DNA of 64,000 nucleotides, taken from positions 1,116,001 to 1,180,000 of the forward strand of contig CAVYWD010000002.1 in the NCBI GenBank assembly GCA_963772225.1. The letters are read 5' to 3'. Below are positions 55,489 through 63,151 of this stretch, one piece after another; the stretch's first letter is position 1, and every line of letters begins with the position of its first letter. Source of the stretch: CAVYWD01 sp963772225. GTDB taxonomy: Bacteria > Myxococcota > Myxococcia > Myxococcales > UBA5297. A program made the translations under genes and the position numbers. Below the pieces are notes generated by a model that worked only from the letters and a program-made list of their open reading frames with translations, was not told the DNA's origin and did no database searches.

Positions 55489-57894
55489 ATGGTGACGTCG
55501 ATGCGCGTTCGCCTACTCTGCTTCGCCGCCACGGCGGCGTTGCTCAACGCCTGCACCTTGAACGGGCAGTCCTCCTCGGACGCGGGCCGCTCGGACACAA
55601 ACTCGCTCCCGAGCTCCGCCTGCGAGCCCGACGCCACCTACTTCCAGCAGCAGGTGTGGAACCGCGTCATCGCGACCCGATGCGCCACCTGCCACAGCGC
55701 CGGCGGCGTGGCCGAAGGCTCGCGGATGGTTTACCTCGCGGCGACGGCCGACAACGCCATGCAGAAGAACCTGGAGGCCGCCAAGGGCATGGCCATCGCG
55801 ACCGAGAACGGGCAGCCCCTTCTCCTTCGCCGGCCCAACGGCACCAACCACAACGGCGGCGTGGTCATCACCCCCGAAAGCGCCGAGTACCAGGCGCTCT
55901 CCGCCTTCACCGCCCGCGTCCGCGGCGACGCCGGCGCGTGCGAGGCGACGAGCTGCAACGCGGGCGACCCTGGCCCGAGGCTCCTGCGCCGCCTGATGCC
56001 CTCCGAGTTCGACAACACCCTGCACGACATCTTCGGGATCTCCACGAGCTACGCCTCGGGGCTGGTCGCGGACGCCCAGGTGAATGGCTTCGACAATAAC
56101 GCCCACGCGCTGGTCGTCTCGACGCTGCTCGCGGACCAGTTCCGCAAGGCCGCCGAGGACGTGGGCACGCAGGTCGCCGCGCTGCCCGCCTACGCCTGTG
56201 CGACGGACGGCCCGACCTGCGCGAAGGCGTTCCTCACCGGGACCGCCGAAAGGACCGCCGCTCGCATCTTCCGGCGCCCGCTCACCTCCGCGGAAGTCGA
56301 CCGCTGGCTCGCGGTCTACACTGTCGGCAGCCAGAACCCAATCAGCGGAGAGGCGGCCCACCAGGCCGGCATGGAGGTCCTGATCGCCGGGCTCCTCCAG
56401 TCGCCCGCGTTCCTCTACCGCGCGGAGCTCGGCGCCGACGACGGCGCGGGCGGCTACGCGCTCACCAGCTACGAGATCGCAACCGAGCTTTCCTACCTGT
56501 TCTGGGCGTCGACGCCGGACGAAGAGCTCTGGAGCGCGGCGGCCTCCGACTCACTCAAGGATCCCGCCACCATCGCGACCCAGGCCAAGCGCCTCCTCGC
56601 CTCGAGCCGGGCGCGCGCCTCGCTCGATCACTTCACGACCCAGTGGCTGACGGTGGGCGACCTCGCGTTCACCTCCAAGGACGCGACCGCCTATCCGGAG
56701 CTGACCGACGACATTCGCTCGGCGATGGCCGAGGAGCTGCGTCGCCTCGTGGCCACCGTCACCTTGAACGGCGGATCGCTCTCGGACCTGATCACCTCCA
56801 AGAAGACCTACGTCAACGCGGCGCTGGCCTCTTTCTACGGGATCGACGCGCCCACCTCCCCGGACTCGACCGGCTTCGGCGAGGTCCAAGCGCGCAACGG
56901 CCTGCTCGGCACCGGCGCCGTCCTCACGGTCCACGCGCGCCCCGACGGCTCCTCGCCCATCACGCGCGGCAGGTTGGTGCGCGAGCAGTTCCTGTGCGGC
57001 GTGCTGCCGACGCCACCCTCCGGAGTGGTTGCTCAGCCCCCGGCGACCACCCCGAACGAGACCACCCGCCAGCGCTACGCGGCGCACTCCGCCATCCCGG
57101 CTTGCAACAGCTGTCACCGGCTCGTCGACCAGCTCGGCTGGGCCTCCGAGCACTTCGACGGCATCGGCCGCTACCGCGCCACGGAGAACGCGCAGCCCAT
57201 CGACGACTCCGGGGAGATCCTCGCCACCACCTCGTCGGACGGCACCTACTCCGGGCTCGACGACCTCTCGGCGCACCTGGGCGCTTCCAGCGAAGTCGCC
57301 TCGTGCTTCGCGCTCCAGTGGGCGCGCTACGCCTACGCTCTTGAGGAGAACGCGAAGTCCTTCTGCCTCACGGACGGCATCCGGTCCAGCTACGCTCAGG
57401 GCACCAGTAGCATCTCCGACCTGCTGGTCTCGCTGACTCAGACCAGCCAGTTCCGCAGGCGCGGCCCGGATTTGACCTCGAGCTCGTCGAGCTCCGGCGC
57501 CGACGCCGGCTCCTCGAGCTCAGCCGATGCCGGCGCCGGTTCGTCCGGCGACGCGGGCACGAGCGCCGCGGACGCCGGGTCGGGATCCGCGAACGGCGGA
57601 TCGACCTCCGCAGACGCCGGAACGGACACGACCCTCACGTCAGAGGTCACGGCAACGGTGGCCAAAACGAATACCTGGACGTCCGGTTATTGCGCCACGC
57701 TCACAATCAGCAATCCGAGCAGCCATGCGGTGACCTGGAAGGTGGCGGTCAGCATCGATGGCACCGTCTATTCCCACTGGAACTTCAACATCGTCTCCCA
57801 GAGCGGCACGCAATACACGGTCGACGGCGTCGATTTCAACGCCTCCGTGGCGGCGGGGAGCTCGGTTTCGGGCGGCTTCTGCGTCAATTTGTAG
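55489..57894 (+). CDS. DUF1592-family di-haem c-type lipoprotein fused to a CBM2-like cellulose-binding module
   Basis: An 801-residue lipoprotein (lipobox LLNAC at about residue 22). A CATCH haem-c motif lies at residues 65-69 and a second, CNSCH, at 539-543. Between them the DUF1587/DUF1592/DUF1588-type region is visible (RLLRRLMPSEFDNTLHDIFG, AARIFRRPLTSAEVDRWLAV, ARPDGSSPITRGRLVREQFL); DUF1585-like sequence follows the second haem. After a Ser/Gly/Asp linker, residues about 716-801 form a CBM2-type domain: WTSGYCATLTISNPSSHAVT, VTWKVAVSIDG, HWNFN, VSGGFCVNL, with the aromatic/Cys pattern of cellulose-binding modules. So it is a redox-type protein apparently targeted to cellulose. The start abuts the DUF1552 stop; an alternative ATG is at 55501. 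Confidence 0.85.
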   Translation: MVTSMRVRLLCFAATAALLNACTLNGQSSSDAGRSDTNSLPSSACEPDATYFQQQVWNRVIATRCATCHSAGGVAEGSRMVYLAATADNAMQKNLEAAKGMAIATENGQPLLLRRPNGTNHNGGVVITPESAEYQALSAFTARVRGDAGACEATSCNAGDPGPRLLRRLMPSEFDNTLHDIFGISTSYASGLVADAQVNGFDNNAHALVVSTLLADQFRKAAEDVGTQVAALPAYACATDGPTCAKAFLTGTAERTAARIFRRPLTSAEVDRWLAVYTVGSQNPISGEAAHQAGMEVLIAGLLQSPAFLYRAELGADDGAGGYALTSYEIATELSYLFWASTPDEELWSAAASDSLKDPATIATQAKRLLASSRARASLDHFTTQWLTVGDLAFTSKDATAYPELTDDIRSAMAEELRRLVATVTLNGGSLSDLITSKKTYVNAALASFYGIDAPTSPDSTGFGEVQARNGLLGTGAVLTVHARPDGSSPITRGRLVREQFLCGVLPTPPSGVVAQPPATTPNETTRQRYAAHSAIPACNSCHRLVDQLGWASEHFDGIGRYRATENAQPIDDSGEILATTSSDGTYSGLDDLSAHLGASSEVASCFALQWARYAYALEENAKSFCLTDGIRSSYAQGTSSISDLLVSLTQTSQFRRRGPDLTSSSSSSGADAGSSSSADAGAGSSGDAGTSAADAGSGSANGGSTSADAGTDTTLTSEVTATVAKTNTWTSGYCATLTISNPSSHAVTWKVAVSIDGTVYSHWNFNIVSQSGTQYTVDGVDFNASVAAGSSVSGGFCVNL

Positions 57895-57974
57895 GGCCCC
57901 GAGCCAGACGAGGGCTTGCGCAGCGGCGTGCCGCCGCCTTCGTCGCTTTCCATGTCGTCTTCGACGCCTTTCCC

Positions 57975-58515
57975 CTGGCGCTCGGCTGCATGGAGATGTC
58001 GGGCATGTACGGCCCCACCGACGAGCGCGAGAGCATCGCCACCCTTCACGCGGCGCTCGACGCGGGCATCGACCTCATCGACACCGGCGACTTCTACGGG
58101 CAGGGTGACAACGAGCTGCTCATCGGGCGGGCGCTGAAGGGCCGCCGCGACCAGGCGCTGCTCTCGGTCAAGTTCGGCGCCTTGCGCGGCCCCGACGGGA
58201 GCTGGCTCGGATTCGACAGCCGCCCGGTCGCAGTGCCGAGCTGGAGCGCTTCGCCGCGGACAAAGGCACCCGCCCCGCTCAGCTCGCCATCGCCTGGGCG
58301 CTGGCGAAGGAGGAGCATTTGGTGCCGGTCATCGGCGCGCAAACGTGAGTTCAGCTCGCCGAATCGCTCAAGGCGCTGGAGCTGCAGCTCTCGCCCGCCG
58401 ACGTGGCGCAGCTCGAGCGAGTCGTCCCCGCGTCGGCGGTGGCCGGCGCCCGCTACGACGAGCGCCAGATGCGCATGCTCGACAGCGAGCGGCAGGCGGT
58501 CGCCGCCGGCGCTCT
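57975..58515 (+). pseudogene. Aldo/keto reductase remnant
   Basis: Two separated parts of an AKR are visible. The first (LALGCMEMSGMYGPTDERES, IDLIDTGDFYGQGDNELLIG) covers the N-terminal barrel with catalytic Asp/Tyr. The second, in another frame from 58238 (ELERFAADKGTRPAQLAIAW, LKALELQLSPADVAQLERVV), covers the C-terminus. The middle of about 170 residues, including Lys/His and most of the barrel, is missing, and a TGA interrupts at 58346. No start codon or ribosome-binding site is seen at the 5' end. A genuine pseudogene rather than one indel error. Confidence 0.75.
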
Positions 58516-58600
58516 GCAGCGGTTCAGCGGGATTTGTCGTTGGGGAGGTGAGGCGGGCCGCATCGAGCGGCCTCGCGCCGCCCGCCTCGCCGAGAAGCCT

Positions 58601-59293
58601 CTAGCGAAAGTGCGCCGCCAGCGTGAATTCGCCCGTCAGCGAGTGGATCAAGGTGGTGCTGGAGGCTCCGGAATCGGACATGAACATGCCGCGATAGAGG
58701 ACGCGGCCTCCCAGCGTCAAGCCGCGGCCGAGCCAGAAGTCAATCCCGCCTCCGGCCTGGTATCCCCATCCAGCCACCTCGACGCCGAAGAGGTCTCGCC
58801 CCATGCCGTAGAGTCCGAGGCCCACTTGCAGGTAGGGGTCCATCACGCTCGGCCCGAGCAGGTGGAAGAGCCCACTCCCGGTGACGCCGGTGAGGACCAC
58901 GTAGCTCCTCCCCGAGAAGTCCCCGAAGTAGTCGAAAGTGTCCACGGGGTTGTGGAAGCTCTGCTGGAGGCCGAGCTCGAACGCGAACCGCGGGAGCCTC
59001 ATTCCGAGATAGACCGAGTAGCCACCCCCGCCGCCCAGCGGCTCCGGCCCACCGCTCTGCCCGAGGATGCCGGTTCCGCCCAGGGAGCCGCCCACGTAGA
59101 AATGAGGCCCGAGCTCGGCCGGGGCGTACCCGTAGGGCCGAGCGCGGTAGGGAGATGGGCCGTAGTAGTAACCCGGAGGTGGGGGCGGCGCCGGCGGAGG
59201 CGGCGGGTAGTACTGCGCCTGCGCGGACGAAGAGGCGGCAAGAGCGGCAAGGCAGAATAGCGTCGAGAATGTCTTGGCAAGCAGGGAACGCAC
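58601..59293 (-). CDS. Outer-membrane beta-barrel protein
   Basis: A 230-residue protein. The GTG at 59293 is preceded by AAGGAG and begins a signal peptide (TLFCLAALAASSSAQAQ). A Pro/Tyr-rich linker (PPPPPAPPPPPGYYYGPSPY) is followed by alternating beta strands with aromatic ends (HFYVGGSLGGTGILG, VDTFDYFGDFSGRSYVVLTG, SLTGEFTLAAHFR), typical of small outer-membrane barrels. Specific role unknown. Confidence 0.72.
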   Translation of the reverse strand: MRSLLAKTFSTLFCLAALAASSSAQAQYYPPPPPAPPPPPGYYYGPSPYRARPYGYAPAELGPHFYVGGSLGGTGILGQSGGPEPLGGGGGYSVYLGMRLPRFAFELGLQQSFHNPVDTFDYFGDFSGRSYVVLTGVTGSGLFHLLGPSVMDPYLQVGLGLYGMGRDLFGVEVAGWGYQAGGGIDFWLGRGLTLGGRVLYRGMFMSDSGASSTTLIHSLTGEFTLAAHFR

Positions 59294-59474
59294 GTTGTCT
59301 CCTTCTGATTGTGTCGGCCCTGCACTTGGACGCAAGGTACCGCACGGATCTTCAACCTTCACGTGAGGGTCGCGCCGGCCCGCGCCATCCCCGTCTTATC
59401 CCGGGTGAAACCCGCCGACCTGGTGAAGGTTGCGCTCGCCCCCCAAGCCCGCGCGACCCGCCATCAATCGCCCC

Positions 59475-60845
59475 TCAAGGTGCATCGGGTGAGGAGGGCC
59501 TCCCGGTCGAAAGCCATCGCACATCATGGCTGGTCGGTCCACGCGCGGCGAGCGCGACCGGCGCCCCGAGCTCTGCCTCGAGCGCCGCGGCGACGTCGTC
59601 CGGGCGCCAGGGCTCATCGCCGTAGATAGGCTCCGCGGACGAGAGCGCCGCGGTGAGGCTGCTTTGGTGCCAAAGATTCGGGGGACGGCCGACCGGGAGG
59701 TCTGCGATCGACCCGCCCTCGGCCCGGTACGCGCGACAGACGCGCCAATGCTCGACGCGATCGCATGCGTCGAGATGCGTGAGCCCCAGCGCGTCGACGC
59801 CTTGCGCAGCGCGGACCGCGTAGCGCGCGAGCACCAGGTCCGGCCACCCGACGCGAAATGGGCCCTGCCACCCTTCCTTGCCGTTGTGCGGCTCCGGGAG
59901 CTGCTCTTCGAGCGAAGCGTCCTCGGTGGGCAGCGGGCCCGGCCCGTGGCGGTGAGCGTAGCTGCGGAGCACGCCGAGCCGCAGCACCCCGCCGCCCCAC
60001 TTCGCCTCGCGCAGGAGCGCCAGCGCCGGCTCCGGAGTGCAGGGGCTCCACGTCGTATGCGGATGAAACCCGTGCGCCTCGTCGAGCAAGACGCCTTGAG
60101 CGCCCTCGAACACCGCTCCGCCGCTGGCCGCGAGCTCGCGGGTGAGCGTGCCGTCCTCGGCGACGACCTTGGCCGCAACCAATGGCGCGAGCGCCTCGAG
60201 CCAGCGCTCGGACACCTCCGGGTCCTCCAGCAGCCGCCGCTCCCCTTCGGCGGCCGGGTCACCTTTCGCCGCGCGCAGCGCCTCCTGCAGCTCGGCGCGC
60301 TTTCGCTCCTGGAGCCTGCGCAGCGGCTCGAGCAGCGCGCGGCCCCGGCGCAGATCGCCCGCTCGAAGCGCCTCGTCGGGCCGGGCGAGCGCGTCGGCCA
60401 CCGCCTCGCCCACGCCCACCCCGCAGGTGCCGTGGCGCTCGCGCCCGCGGGCGAGCTCTCGAAGGCGGCCCGCGGCCTGATGGAACGGGGTGATGATTCG
60501 CGCGCGCTCGCTGATCGCGAGCCGGTCGAGCGCGTCGCCGACCCCGAGGCCCGCGAGGCGCTTCGCCTCGACCAGGAGCGCCGTGGGGTGGACGACCACG
60601 CCGCGCGCGAGGAAGGTCCGCACGCCGGGGACGAAAGTCCCCGACCCGAGCTGCGCGAAGGTGTGGTGCCGGCCGTCAGGCGCGACCACGTTGTGCCCGG
60701 CCTGGGCTCCGCCGTTGTAGCGGACGACGAGCCGGGCGCCGGTGCGGCGCACCAGGAAATCGGTGGCGAGCCCCTTGCCGGCGTCTCCGAAGCCCAGGTC
60801 GACGACGACGACGGCGGCGCCCCGCGGCGGCCCCTGGGCGCTCAC
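59475..60845 (-). CDS. Adenylosuccinate synthetase-like enzyme (divergent PurA family)
   Basis: A 456-residue PurA-family protein. The GTG at 60845 overlaps the stop of the VWA gene (GTGA). The P-loop-like start is VVVVDLGFGDAGKGLATDFL: GDAGKG replaces the usual GDEGKG, with the base Asp (D21) kept. The VRYNGGAQAGHN segment keeps H51. The HGTCGVGVGEA, VFEGAQGVLLDEAHGFHPHT and RSYAHRHGPGPLPTED regions follow the PurA order to the C-terminus. The guanine-recognition TKLD is THLD here. PurA joins IMP and Asp using GTP; this version is diverged and sits in a VWA/pseudokinase operon, so it may make a related metabolite rather than serve purine synthesis. Confidence 0.85.
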   Translation of the reverse strand: MSAQGPPRGAAVVVVDLGFGDAGKGLATDFLVRRTGARLVVRYNGGAQAGHNVVAPDGRHHTFAQLGSGTFVPGVRTFLARGVVVHPTALLVEAKRLAGLGVGDALDRLAISERARIITPFHQAAGRLRELARGRERHGTCGVGVGEAVADALARPDEALRAGDLRRGRALLEPLRRLQERKRAELQEALRAAKGDPAAEGERRLLEDPEVSERWLEALAPLVAAKVVAEDGTLTRELAASGGAVFEGAQGVLLDEAHGFHPHTTWSPCTPEPALALLREAKWGGGVLRLGVLRSYAHRHGPGPLPTEDASLEEQLPEPHNGKEGWQGPFRVGWPDLVLARYAVRAAQGVDALGLTHLDACDRVEHWRVCRAYRAEGGSIADLPVGRPPNLWHQSSLTAALSSAEPIYGDEPWRPDDVAAALEAELGAPVALAARGPTSHDVRWLSTGRPSSPDAP

Positions 60846-61807
60846 TTCTTGATGACTTGCCCGAGCCACTCGACCGCCGAGGCGATGGCGCGCGCTCCCG
60901 GAGCGCCGGAGCGGTCGAGCGACTCGGCGTACGGCGTCAGCGCGCGGAGGACCGATCCGACGCGCTCGCGCGACAGGCCCGCGGCGCTGAGCAGCCCTCC
61001 CAGCGCGTCGAGGTCCTTGGCCACGCCCTCGGTGAGCGCGAGCAGCCCCGCGGCCGTATAGCAGGTGTCCCGCGGCGCCTCCATGCAGATGACGTGGTCG
61101 CCGAGCACCTTGCGCCACGCGCCCTCGCAGCGCTGCCGGCGCTGGCGGTCGGGGATGAGGAAGAACGGGTGGTAGGTCTCCTGCACGGCCGCGACGACCG
61201 CGTCCAGCGGCACGTCCTCGTCCAGGCGGTCGCCGACGAGCGACTCGACCTGGTGCCGGGAGACCGCTGGGTACGGGAGCTCGTCGCCGGTCATGAAGAG
61301 GTAGCCGCGCTTCTGCCGCTTGACGAAGCAGTCGAGGTCGGTGTGCTCGGCGAGCAGGTAGAGGGCCAGCTCGTACGACTCGCAATTCTGGCCGCCGCCC
61401 CCGCGCTCGATGAAGCTGTAGGTGAGCCACTGGTCCATCAGCTCGGCGGTGGTCTCGAACTGGCCCACCTGGAGCGGCGCCCGGTCGCTCGTGGCGTCGC
61501 CCACCGCCATGAAGAGCACCTGTGGGTCAGGGACCTTGCAGTCCACGATGAGCTTCATGAACTTGGGCAGCTCCTGGCGCGCGAGCTCTTCGGGGATCTT
61601 CCCCATGGACCCGGTGACGTCGAGCGCGAAGACGATGGCCAGCGAGTTGGGGTGCTCGGCGCTGTCGCGGCTCTCGCGGACGCGCAGCCCCTTGGGGTTC
61701 ATCAGCGGGTGGCAGGCGGTCTGCTGGAAGACCTGCTGGACCGGCAGATCGGCCCGGGCGCGCGTGAGCGCCTCGTGGGCCTCGTGGCTGTAGTTTCCGT
61801 GTCCCAT
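60842..61807 (-). CDS. VWA-domain protein
   Basis: A 321-residue von Willebrand factor A-type protein, cytoplasmic (no signal). The metal site is an altered MIDAS, DVTGS at residues 63-67 in IVFALDVTGSMGKIPEELAR. A Gly-rich segment (ERGGGGQNCESYELALYLLA) and a third-ligand-like GYLFMTGDELPYPA follow. AAGGAG lies just before the ATG inside the end of the pseudokinase gene, which stops immediately before this ATG. It is coupled by GTGA to the PurA-like gene. VWA proteins in such operons often bridge kinases and effectors. Confidence 0.85.
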   Translation of the reverse strand: MGHGNYSHEAHEALTRARADLPVQQVFQQTACHPLMNPKGLRVRESRDSAEHPNSLAIVFALDVTGSMGKIPEELARQELPKFMKLIVDCKVPDPQVLFMAVGDATSDRAPLQVGQFETTAELMDQWLTYSFIERGGGGQNCESYELALYLLAEHTDLDCFVKRQKRGYLFMTGDELPYPAVSRHQVESLVGDRLDEDVPLDAVVAAVQETYHPFFLIPDRQRRQRCEGAWRKVLGDHVICMEAPRDTCYTAAGLLALTEGVAKDLDALGGLLSAAGLSRERVGSVLRALTPYAESLDRSGAPGARAIASAVEWLGQVIKK

Positions 61808-62773
61808 TCATCGCTCCTTTGAGCCGCAACGAGGTTCAACCGCGACCACCTCAGGCATCGAGAGCTCGACGTACTTCGGAGGCCCGAAGGCCTGCCCGGC
61901 CGCCTCGGCCACCCGCTCGGCGAGCTCCCAGGCGTCCTCGGTCGGCAGCGCGCGGGCGCCGCCGTCGAGGAACGGCCGCATCAGGATCGCGAGGGGTTGA
62001 GGAGGCGCGGCGCCGGCGAGGACGCTGGCCGCGCACCGAGCGCTCAGGGCCAGGTCACGCCGCCGAGACTGGGGCGCCGCCGAGAGCTGCGACGCTGCCG
62101 ACCATCCTGCGAAGGCCACCCCGTGGTCGCGGGCGTGGACGAGCACGTGCGCGGGCTCGAGCGCGCCGTGCGACCAGCCGCTCGCGTGGACGAACCCCAG
62201 GAGCTCGAGGGTCCGGCGCCAGATCCAGACCGCGTGCCGCGGGTCGACGCCGCGCGGGTAGGCGCGGGAGACGTCCTCGAGCGTGTGGACGAAGCCCGAG
62301 GCGTGCCGGACGGCGAGCGCCTCGCGGCCGCCGGCGGGCCCCTCCAGCTTGCCGCGGGCGACCGGCTGCGGGAGGCGGGCCGTGAAGACGTCGGCCCCCT
62401 GCGCCTCGCTCTCCTGGAGCGCGCAGATCGCCTCCCAGGCGCGGTCGAGGCCGCCCGGGTCGCCGGCGCGCAGAGCCTTGATGACGACGCGCTCGGTGAG
62501 GGGCGACGCGCGCGCGGCGAGGAGCACGTCGCACCGCGTGCCCGAGCCCAGGTGGCCGAGGACGCGGTATGGCACGCCACACAGGCGGGCGTCGGCGTTG
62601 CCGGCGCCCTGCTCTTCCATCGCGGCCAGCGCGCGCCGGAACTCGGCGGCTCGGACGATGGCCCCGTCGGACGCGAAGGCGCTTCCGCAGTAGCTGCACG
62701 TCACCACCGCCCGCCAGGCGCGCCCCGGGAGCGGGCCGCCGCAAGACGGGCACTTCAGCGCATGGAACGCCAT
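61808..62773 (-). CDS. Zinc-ribbon pseudokinase
   Basis: A 321-residue protein. The N-terminal zinc ribbon has ligands C8, C11, C26 and C29. A protein-kinase-like fold follows, with a glycine loop (GHLGSG, residues 73-78), K99 in VVIK, and a catalytic loop SHGALEPAHVLV. Here the HRD Asp is replaced by Ala 204 and the following Asn by His 209; AGW (222-224) stands where DFG should be. So it is very likely a catalytically dead kinase used as a regulator or scaffold. It is the first gene of a coupled operon with the VWA protein and the PurA-like enzyme. Confidence 0.78.
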   Translation of the reverse strand: MAFHALKCPSCGGPLPGRAWRAVVTCSYCGSAFASDGAIVRAAEFRRALAAMEEQGAGNADARLCGVPYRVLGHLGSGTRCDVLLAARASPLTERVVIKALRAGDPGGLDRAWEAICALQESEAQGADVFTARLPQPVARGKLEGPAGGREALAVRHASGFVHTLEDVSRAYPRGVDPRHAVWIWRRTLELLGFVHASGWSHGALEPAHVLVHARDHGVAFAGWSAASQLSAAPQSRRRDLALSARCAASVLAGAAPPQPLAILMRPFLDGGARALPTEDAWELAERVAEAAGQAFGPPKYVELSMPEVVAVEPRCGSKER

Positions 62774-63151
62774 ACCGGGAGGCTACAACAGCGGTGGCGC
62801 GGTGAACATGGAGGCTCGGTGGCCAACCGGTGGATCCGGAGCCCAAGCCGGCTTCCGAACCCGCCGAGCCCTGTGGCTCGGACCCGCGCGGACGGCGGTT
62901 CACCACGGCCGATCATTTTCTGTTTGCGTATCCCTACCATCAGGTAGACGATTAGCGACCCCATGGTAGGATGCAGGTTGTCGTTCACCTGCGCATCGAC
63001 CTTCGACGCGACACAGCAAGCCGGGGGCACCGCTCGCACCTTGGCCCCCTTCGAACATTGCTGCTCGCGTCTCGCGCACTTCGAGGATCGTCCACCGAAG
63101 AATGGGTTGGAGCAGTCATTTCTGAGCGATGCCTCTCCTCGAGGACCGAAG
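62774..63151. other. Divergent intergenic region, no gene recognised
   Basis: About 378 bp between the pseudokinase operon (minus) and the last lipoprotein gene (plus). It holds an 8-bp inverted repeat CCTACCAT/ATGGTAGG (62933-62940 and 62963-62970, 22-bp spacer) that could be an operator for either gene. Base composition is less GC-rich here than in the genes. No clear promoter boxes. Confidence 0.4.

Noticed and set aside
59475..60845. PurZ-type enzyme of 2-aminoadenine (Z-DNA) synthesis
   Set aside because: The catalytic Asp in the GDxGKG loop is retained, which points to PurA rather than PurZ; no phage genes are nearby.
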